Below, piece by piece: positions 56,586-64,000 of a stretch of 64,000 nucleotides of DNA. The notes under the pieces were generated by a model. That model was given only the letters and a program-made list of their open reading frames with translations. It was not told the origin of the DNA and did not search any database. This DNA is from Rhipicephalus microplus (taxonomy: Eukaryota > Arthropoda > Arachnida > Ixodida > Ixodidae): contig NC_134705.1 of assembly GCF_043290135.1 (NCBI RefSeq), positions 96,613,239 to 96,677,238 of the forward strand, given 5' to 3'. The stretch's first letter is position 1. Each line of letters begins with the position of its first letter. A program made the position numbers and the translations under genes.

Positions 56586-58309
56586 TAAGTACAGTGTGGG
56601 AAGACAACGGAACACACAGCTCTGTCGCTAAGACCTGGACGAATCAGCGTCGTGTTTCCGAGTATGGTGGGTGCACACAGCTTCTACAACGGGTCAGCGC
56701 GCCTCGCCAGGGTTCGCTATGCACGTGCGATTCACGCACAGTACTTCTCTTTCAAACAGTCGCCACAGCAGACGCGGCTTTTCATTGATTGCCTCTGAGT
56801 GGTGGACTTAATTGTACAGTGACGGTAAGTTACTTGAGAGACATCGCGCAAGCTTAGAACTGAGAAGACAGACAGAATGTCATGGTTATAACCTTACGTT
56901 ACGCCAGTAACGATGCACCAACTGGTCCAACCTAACGTATACAGTTAAGATAAATCAGTGTCTGACTTACACGATTAGGTACTACGAGCGCAACCTCAGG
57001 TGCGAAAGACGTGACGGGCATATCGGTCTTGCCAGACCATTAGCCCCGAGCACGAACACTGGCGTCGCTGTAGTCGCGGCGAAGTGACGTCACGGCACGG
57101 ACTCGCCTGCTCCGCCGCCGACGGTTGCTTCCTTCCGAGCCCTCCGTGTACCCATCTTCAGCGATACGGTGGTGATTTCTTCTGAATTTTGAGTAGTATA
57201 TTACCAAAGGTACAAAAGAAAGGTACTTATTGCTGTTAAAAGTTGACTAAGCTGTAGAAAGTATGGATCCACTTTGAAAATTAAAGTGCAGGAAAGCGAT
57301 TCATTAGTTGTCTTCACCATGCACGTACTCGACGAAATCAATGGTTAGAAAATGTTCGTGCTAAATAGGTTTGATTTCGTTACAACTTCACATAGGCTAC
57401 GCGATTAAAAATTTGTGTCAAAGTATTACAAGTGAAATTAGGATGTTTTCAGTATACTCACAGCATTGCGATTTACCGTGCTAGTTATGTCTGCCTCTCT
57501 CTGCAAATAATGTAGCTCATTAGACAGAATTCCACTTTGGAATGCAGAAGACTTTAAATGGATGTTTTTCATACACAATCACCTATAATAGCGAGAAAAA
57601 AAGTAACGCAGCAAACCACAGAATGGTTTCCGGAATTCTAAGAAGTCGGTATACTCGCATCTCATGTAGAGTTTTCTTCTCAACAGTGGTCAGGAATATG
57701 CAATAGCATACCCTGATTTACACGAACAGCTGACTCGATCTACCATCATTTCATAAACGGTCATGTTCACTTCACGTAGGAGTAGTGCTGATAGCAATCG
57801 TTAAACAAACACCAGAAGGTGGAAATGAACTGTTTCGGTGGCGCACGCCGCTTTGTGGGCCATGTGGTAATGAAACGCCCTTTGCCTCAGTGAAGCAACG
57901 ATTGGTCTCGCACGCTATGTTCATATACAGGTTGATGCTGTTCTAGGGTGATCAACCATGAGAAAAAATTTATTCATTAGATGAAAATCTAAATTGGTAG
58001 ATAGACTGCGTGACAGCCCAGTTGCTAGAATGTTGCACGTAGACACTACCTGAAATCGGGAAGAGTTTGTGCAACTAACCTCAACTTCTTTTTCTGTACT
58101 GAAGCGGAGCGCCAAAATTATTCTTCCCAAAAACATGAAGCTAAATAACTCGATGCCGTATGAGCGATTACACGCAAGAATTAAACTCTAACTCAAGGGC
58201 TGCGGCGGTATTCTCGGGCGAGCGCATTCCAGATATTTTGCGACACTCGATGCTACGCGCCCACAAAAAAAAAAAAATGACAGCATAACCACGGAGTGAA
58301 TGATGATTG
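56586..58309. other. Stretch without a recognised gene
   Basis: A GC-rich patch at 57050-57150 contains the palindrome TGACGTCA (57085-57092) and CCGCCGCCG; it could be a promoter, but no gene is readable next to it. The remainder is AT-rich. Confidence 0.35.
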
Positions 58310-58686
58310 TTGGGGCGAAGCGTTCGTCAGTCCGTCCATTCGATCTTGCTTCCATCTGTTCATGCGTCCGTCCATGCGTCCTCCCATACGTCCGTTCTTC
58401 CGCCTGTCCGTTTGTTTGTCTGTCTGTCCGTCTGTGCGTCTGCTCGTGTGGCCGTCTCTCTGTCCATCCATCCGTCCACGCGTTCACCCCTCGTCTGTCC
58501 GTCTATCTATCTAGTGAACACTCCAAGTACAGCGATCTCACAGCTTTTCATTAAGTATTCATCATATACAAGTGCTGTCATCCAGCGGGCATTCTAAGGA
58601 CCGCTCCTTCGGGTATATGGGCCACCAGTGGTTGCGCATTACAACGAGCGATGCACAAGCCACGCCATAAGGAGCTTCGCCCCCTA
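58310..58686. repeat. Foldback element with GGGGCGAAGC ends and CCGT/TCTG microsatellite
   Basis: TGGGGCGAAGC at 58310-58320 is mirrored by GCTTCGCCCC at 58675-58684. The left half of the interior is an imperfect CCGTCCGT/CTGTCTGT array (58330-58515). The right half is ordinary sequence. There is no gene. The GCGAAGC core recalls the ends of the repeat-carrying elements. Confidence 0.65.
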
Positions 58687-58944
58687 AAAGAAAGGGAAAA
58701 AAACGCTGCCAGCAGTTACTCCGATGCATCCGATACAGGTATCAGTTGTGGAACCAAAACATTCAAATCTTTTTAAAGGTATCACCCATGAACAACGCAA
58801 CCTGAAATGCAAGTACGCTGTCGTGTACGTTTCAGAAGATCGACATCATTGCGAGGCACGCTGCAGAGTAATTGTGGCCACATTGCATATTTTAACCTGA
58901 TGCAGATGCATTGTCTTGCATTGATCAGATGCATTGATGCAGAT

Positions 58945-59060
58945 GCACTGATACACAACATCGAACACGTAAACACAGCAAACACAGTGGCAAGCATGGG
59001 TCGTGTGCTGCGGAAAAAATTAAAAATGGCGCCCGTCGCGACGTACCGCAGCGCTACATC
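58945..59060 (-). repeat. Dispersed module, copy 2
   Basis: On the minus strand it contains GCGCTGCGGTACGTC, GGGCGCCATTTTTAA and GCTTGCCACTGTGTTTGCTG in the same order as 56290-56405. It is followed downstream on the minus strand by tandem GCATCTGATCA-like words (58885-58960). Confidence 0.6.
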
Positions 59061-59335
59061 TCGGAGGAGTTTCAGTACATACCGAGTGCAAAAGTTGGGT
59101 AGGCTACCCTCTAGAGAGCGATCACCCGCTTTACGCTCGGTAATTGATGCCTTTGGGCTGGATTTTGAGTGCAGACAGGCAACCACTGATACCCGGCCTG
59201 GCACTCGGTTATGTGTGGTTAGTCATCTCGAAACATGTTTTTTTTCCTTACCGCTCTTCAATGTTTCAAAGGCGAAAATTAGACAGAAGTTTTTATGGTT
59301 TCGTACTTGCTCGAAATAAATAAGCTTGGTATGGC

Positions 59336-59555
59336 ACCGCTCCGCCGCGGTGATCTAGGGGCCGAGACACTCGGCGGCTCACCCGCAGATCGCGGGATCG
59401 AATCTCGGCTGCGGCGGCAGCATTTTCGATGGAGGCAAAAACGCTGTAGGTCTGTGTGCTCAGCCTCAGGTGGTCGAATTTTCCGGAGCCCTCCACAACG
59501 GCGTCTCTCATAATTATATGGCGGTTTCGGCACGTTGAACCCCGCATAGTAGTAG
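59336..59555 (+). repeat. tRNA-derived SINE with target duplications
   Basis: This is the third copy of the family at 25146-25385: GCCGCGGTGATCTAGGGGC (A-box side), GATCGCGGGATCGAATC (B box), a shortened body lacking the GTTAAAGAACC segment, and TCTCATAATTATATGGCGG. TTGGTATGGC is repeated at 59326-59335 and 59556-59565. Confidence 0.9.
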
Positions 59556-60067
59556 TTGGTATGGCGCCAAACGAATGTTTAAGTAATGAATCCGACGCTT
59601 CACATCCAGCTTGTTCCTTCGGTCTGTGTCTGAAACGTCAAGTATAGTAAAGAATATTTATCTGGTGTCATTAAGCTGTTTTTCATACAAACTTATTTCC
59701 GCCTAATGGTAGCATTTAGACCGATAGCTATATAATGCTCCAGTGGTACGAACCAGAAAATGCCTCGTTCCGTAAATTTGACCTTCAAGCACAGCCAAGG
59801 TCATCGTGGGCAAATGATCTTCAGGGAAGCACAAGTGTCGTCCTATAACTCGTCACACCGCTGCTTGGATGAAGCCACCGTGAGAGGTGCTGGCTGAATT
59901 CATGTACGCTGGGCGTACGAGCGCCCACGGCGCCAAGTAACGTCAGATAACGTCTTGTGTGCTGTAGTGTAGCACGTCACCTCCCTTGCCACGGCGTGTA
60001 GTCAAAGCCTGTAGGCTTGATCGTCGTCTTCAACCAATAATAATGACTAACGGTCAACCGAAAGACC

Positions 60068-60140
60068 AGTGCTCTAGCTCAGTTGATAGAGCAGCGGACT
60101 GATTTTATTTGAAGGTAACAGTTTCGGTCTCTACAAACGG
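60068..60140 (+). repeat. tRNA-like fragment
   Basis: CTCTAGCTCAGTTGATAGAGC is a very good tRNA D-arm with A box, but the anticodon and T-arm part (ACAGTTTCGGTCTC) does not fold into a proper tRNA. A tRNA pseudogene or SINE head is likelier than a functional gene. Confidence 0.35.
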
Positions 60141-63100
60141 CAAGGAAACTTCGAGTTCACTTTTAATTGTTCACATTTACATTCAAATGACTAATAATAG
60201 CTTCCCCTATACTTTCATGAGCATCTGTTATAATTCTCATCAATACTTTGTCCAACAACGAATTTCACTTCTTTCCTTGTCTGAACCAAGGCATGCAAGA
60301 AACTCGCAGGGTTCCTAATGCACACGACTCCTAAGCAGAAACCGTATTTTTTTCCCCCAATCGATGAACTAATCTCTCATCCCCAAGTTCTCCCGAAAGC
60401 TTTTTGCACGTAACGTGGTTTTCGCACGGCCTCCAGGATCAGAGGCATTGCAGTCTTTCTGCATTTCACCTGGTTCTGCATGGTCTTCGTGATTGGCCCA
60501 ACCTTTGACCAAGCGACGATGTAATGTGCTGACGTCATCACACGACACTGTGACGTCTCAAATTCTGGGGATATGTGACCTTATTACGTTATGATGATTT
60601 TCTGGCTCGCTCATGCTGACGTAGCAGATGGTCAAATTTCGCGCTTAATGTGGCATCTAAAGGCTCACTCACAAGTACTGGGGATATTTGCACGATGCGC
60701 CGCTTGTCGGCTGCAGACAGGGCGGCCCGCCATAGTTGAATGAGAAATAGGCGAGAAAAATCACATCTCTTAAAGAAAAGCCAGTTATGAAAAACGACTC
60801 CAGGCTACATGTAGCACGGACACTCTGGAACATTTTGGTAAAATTGCAGTATCGTACTTCAAGGTGTGTAGCTTCCTAGGTCAATGAAACACCGCCCATT
60901 AGAAACACATGGTGCCCCATTGTAATATGTTAAACACTCTGTGAGAAGCCACTCTGCTTGTAGTTCGACACTATAATTTTGCTAGTATTTTCATATAAGT
61001 GTCTGTTGTATAGAACCGGGAGTCATTTTCTATGAGTAACTTTTTTCGTCACATTATTATTTTCCGCCTATTTCCCATTTCGTTACGGTAGGCGACCACT
61101 ATGGCCGCCGAGAGATGACGCTACGCGATATGTCCCCAATCCTGATCATGTTCTCCTTATAGTTGAATCTCTGCAAAATCGATTGTCTCGTACTTTTCAC
61201 GAAGCAAGCAAAACCGAGCTATGGCTCGGCAAATTTTATAAGGTCACCGCGTTAAACTATGGCGAGTTTGGACTCCCATGCGTCTTTGAGTAAAAGTTAG
61301 TCTCCTCAATGTCGTGTGACCGTCAACGTGACGCATCCCGTGTACATGGCCCATACGCTAAACAGCCAGTCGATGGAACGGCCGTCGCTGAAAAAAAAAG
61401 AGCCCCGCTTGTTTCCACGAAGGCTATAACAGACAGGCTGCGAGAAGTGGGCGTTCGCGGAAGTGCGCAAAACTTCTTTGACATGTTCTCATAAGATCCC
61501 GGGCGACGTATGCATACGCGCGAATGGTTGCAAAAGACCGTGGGAATTGTCTGTTACATGAGTGGTTTCTTTGTTTTTACTTTCTTTCGCTTTAGACGCT
61601 GAAAAAAAAAGAAAGAAAACAAAGAGCGTCGGACAATCTTTTCCTGGTTCGCCTCCTGCCAATGTCTGCTTTTTTTTTCATTCTCTCGGTCTCCGTTTTA
61701 ATATGAGTGATTTGCAACATATGCTGCTGGTGGCGGTCACGCCAGCTAAACGTGGGAACTGTGTAAGCCACAGAGGGCTCCCACAGTTCCCCTCTCGTTC
61801 TGAGCAAATGCAGCGCGGCGTGAACTTAATCGCAAGCCAAGCGCGTCCGCGACAGCCGAGCGGTGGTCTAGAGGCACGGGTAGTGCGTGCAGGAATCGCA
61901 GTCGTGACGAAATTCACCGCCCCCGCGTGCCCTTGGCATCTTCGAAGCGTTGGGAACGGGTGCAAGGTTGGGAACGGGTGCAGAGAGGGGTGCAAGGTCA
62001 GCCCCACACATTGACATAATAGCGGGGGGGGGGGGGGGGCGCTGAGACAAACCTGCGCCGCGCCCTGAAGGGGCATCCTGCGCACGCCTGTGTGCAGATC
62101 GATATAATCTGTAGTCGATTACAGCTTAAGAATAAATGCATAGAGAAATAAACGTTAAGAGTGGACACTCCCGTAGACCCCAGCGGCCCAATCGACCCTA
62201 GCACACCTAGTGGTTGGTGAGAGCAAGTGGCGTGCGCTTCCTGTTTCGGTTTCACTGGCGCAAATTTTGAATTACTTTGCATAACCGACGTTTGGCTATG
62301 ACGAAAGTTCATGATTTCAGACCACTATTCATCACCCAAATGGATAGTTTTTGTAGGTCGTTTTGATTTAGCGATTCCCTGTTTTGTTTTGTTCAGTGGT
62401 TCGTGCGAATCGGTCGTGACGTAATTTTTATTTCGATTAAGTTATAATAAAAAGAGATGCCGGTAATGATAATTCACTACGATTTTATTCATCGCGCTTG
62501 TGTTTTTCTTTTGGAACAAGTGATCAATGTATATATCAGTCAAAGAGACAGAGTATCGCAATGTTTTATTCAAAGACAAGGTAGAGTCTGAGAATATAAA
62601 AAGCACAATATGACAAAGGTAGACAACAAATGCATCTCGCCTTACAAATAAATTGTAACAAATACAGAGAGAACACAGACAACGCACACATCGCTAGAGT
62701 TGGCAGAAGCCGAGAAGCTGGTGAAGTATGACAAACCGGGCCAGTGGGTAAGTAAGGATCTATGGCAAAAACACAGCGCACAATGCTGATGAAGAAGGAA
62801 GAAGTGACATATACACAGCAATGAAGTCGCGAATCACGCCTGGGGTTAACCGAAATAATGCATATAAAAAAGAGCACACAGAAACCACACGACACAATAT
62901 AGCAGAAAGGCAAAGGTGCAGTGTGCTGGCTGTGCTTAAGAACAGCTAGTCCAAAATGAAAAAAAGCAGACTTGATGCCTGCTTGTCCTCAGAAAGGTAG
63001 GGCTTTGCAGCTTGCTCACTACGTGAAAGACAAACTTTATGCTACAACACTGGCAGGTTTTGTGGCTTTTGTTATGCGTCGCCTTCATCAAAAACTTAAG

Positions 63101-64000
63101 ATCCCAAGTGATTTGCGTCTGGGTGTTGCTGTGACGCTTGCGAGCTAAAATAGATTGTAGTCATCACTTATCCAGAATTGTGGACCTTAATTGGTGCTAC
63201 GAGAGCGGTATTACAGGGCTAATAAATAGAAGAAGGAAATCACTTTGGCTCATTATTTTTCACAAAGGCTCTACATCGTACGTTATCACTCAAAAGCTAT
63301 ATAAAAATAAAATGGCAGCGTCCGCAGCCCCATCAAACGCTAAAAGCTTGAGTATTCTTTTGAAAATTTTGATGGGCAAGATGAGGAAGTTGATGAGAAG
63401 CTAAAATACGAAAAGCGTGATAACGTGAACCATGCCCACTTTATACTGTGTTTCTTACCCGCTCGAAGACATTTCAACAAGCGGTTTTGTTATCGATATA
63501 TTACTTGAGCTGGAGAGATAAAGCATACACAGTGACCAAGCGAGCCACAGTAAAGTGTACAGTTCGCCCGCATTCGCTACAAAAATACAGACAGGATACC
63601 CAACATTCTTTTTAAGGTTATGCAAATCACTTCGAGCGAATACACAGTGTCCCTACTCCTCATAGCGGGTAACCTAAACAATGCATGCAACGAAGGAGTG
63701 GCTAGTCGAGTTGAGCTGAATATAAGCATATAACACCATAATGAAGTCTGCTGTAACGAAGCAATAACATAACAAAGCTATTGCAGGATTTGGCTCAACT
63801 CGGATACTTTAGTGTAAACCCGCCGCTAATTGCTAACCTTTGAACTTGTCAAGCTGTATGCCTGAGATTGAAGACTGGAACCTAACCCTATCTAAGTTTC
63901 GGTTCACAAAACGCACATGCCAACATAAACGAACCCGGCAAAACATTTTCAGAAACTTCGCGCGACACCCAGCAAAGCAGAATTGAAAATCGCCAACACT
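60141..64000. other. Final stretch without a recognised gene
   Basis: Small features only. GGGAACTGTG and CACAGTTCCC form an inverted pair near 61754-61793. GTTGGGAACGGGTGCA is tandemly repeated at about 61950-61981. A 16-base G tract lies at 62024-62039. TGTAACGAAGCAATAACA...GCTATTGCA at about 63752-63786 resembles the first 50 bases of the window. No long frame on either strand shows a domain or splice context. Confidence 0.45.

Noticed and set aside
57050..57150. Promoter of an unseen gene (CRE palindrome, GC-rich)
   Set aside because: No exon with usable splice sites or a start could be found downstream; the palindrome alone is weak evidence.
58187..58597. Long overlapping frames on both strands (PSVCPSV / TDGQTD type)
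   Set aside because: They arise from the CCGT/CTGT microsatellite.
60068..60140. Functional tRNA gene
   Set aside because: The D-arm and A box are excellent but no anticodon arm, T-arm or acceptor stem pairing follows; kept only as a tRNA-like fragment.

Overview
The window is animal nuclear DNA, most probably from a hard (ixodid) tick. The grounds for this are a host gene with small phase-0 exons and long introns, tRNA-derived SINEs of a type I recognise as common in tick genomes, a LINE of the kind deposited as 'tick transposon', and the prevalence of pogo/Tigger elements. The organism is an inference; no barcode gene is present.

Only one host gene is recognisable. Its last four coding exons (480-554, 2029-2100, 6305-6451, 20741-20779, plus strand) encode the end of a WD40 propeller and two C-terminal C2H2 fingers, which matches the layout of ZNF106. 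Its 3'UTR has a poly(A) signal at 21622. The two larger introns are packed with nested transposons. Intron 2 holds a TTAA-flanked MITE (3198-6050) broken by a Tigger element (3617-5740). Intron 3 holds a Tigger element (9155-14512) broken by a TTAA-flanked, Kolobok-like element (11377-14398), then a third Tigger (15602-17499) and a LINE 3' end (17844-18262).

From 21.8 to 25.4 kb a second copy of the same TTAA MITE is broken at almost the same place by a different element, which carries about ten 145-bp tandem repeats. A SINE with perfect target duplications follows. At 26123-27879 lies an apparently intact pogo element: a 412-codon transposase, perfect 25-bp inverted ends and TA duplications.

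From 27.9 to 45.1 kb, minus strand, is a pile-up of Ty3/Gypsy retrotransposons. A truncated element (E1) shares a 139-bp LTR with a complete but decayed element (E2, 30430-40409). A nearly full-length LINE (34170-39040, plus strand) sits inside the gag region of E2. Next is a third Gypsy element (E3, 40518-45080) with 264-bp LTRs and GAAGT duplications. From 46.4 to 50.0 kb a fourth Gypsy remnant (E4) has its integrase split by a second copy of the repeat-carrying element, here with a 224-bp GATA tract.

The last 14 kb has no recognisable gene. It holds a MITE with possible spliced mini-exons (50897-51368), SINEs, a LINE 3' end, foldback elements, long G tracts and a possible THAP-like first exon. 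All reverse transcriptase and integrase genes carry stops or frameshifts. Only the pogo transposase and LINE ORF1 read through without a break. The most unusual signal is the mobile family that carries tandem repeats (22.4-24.2 kb and 47.4-49.0 kb).
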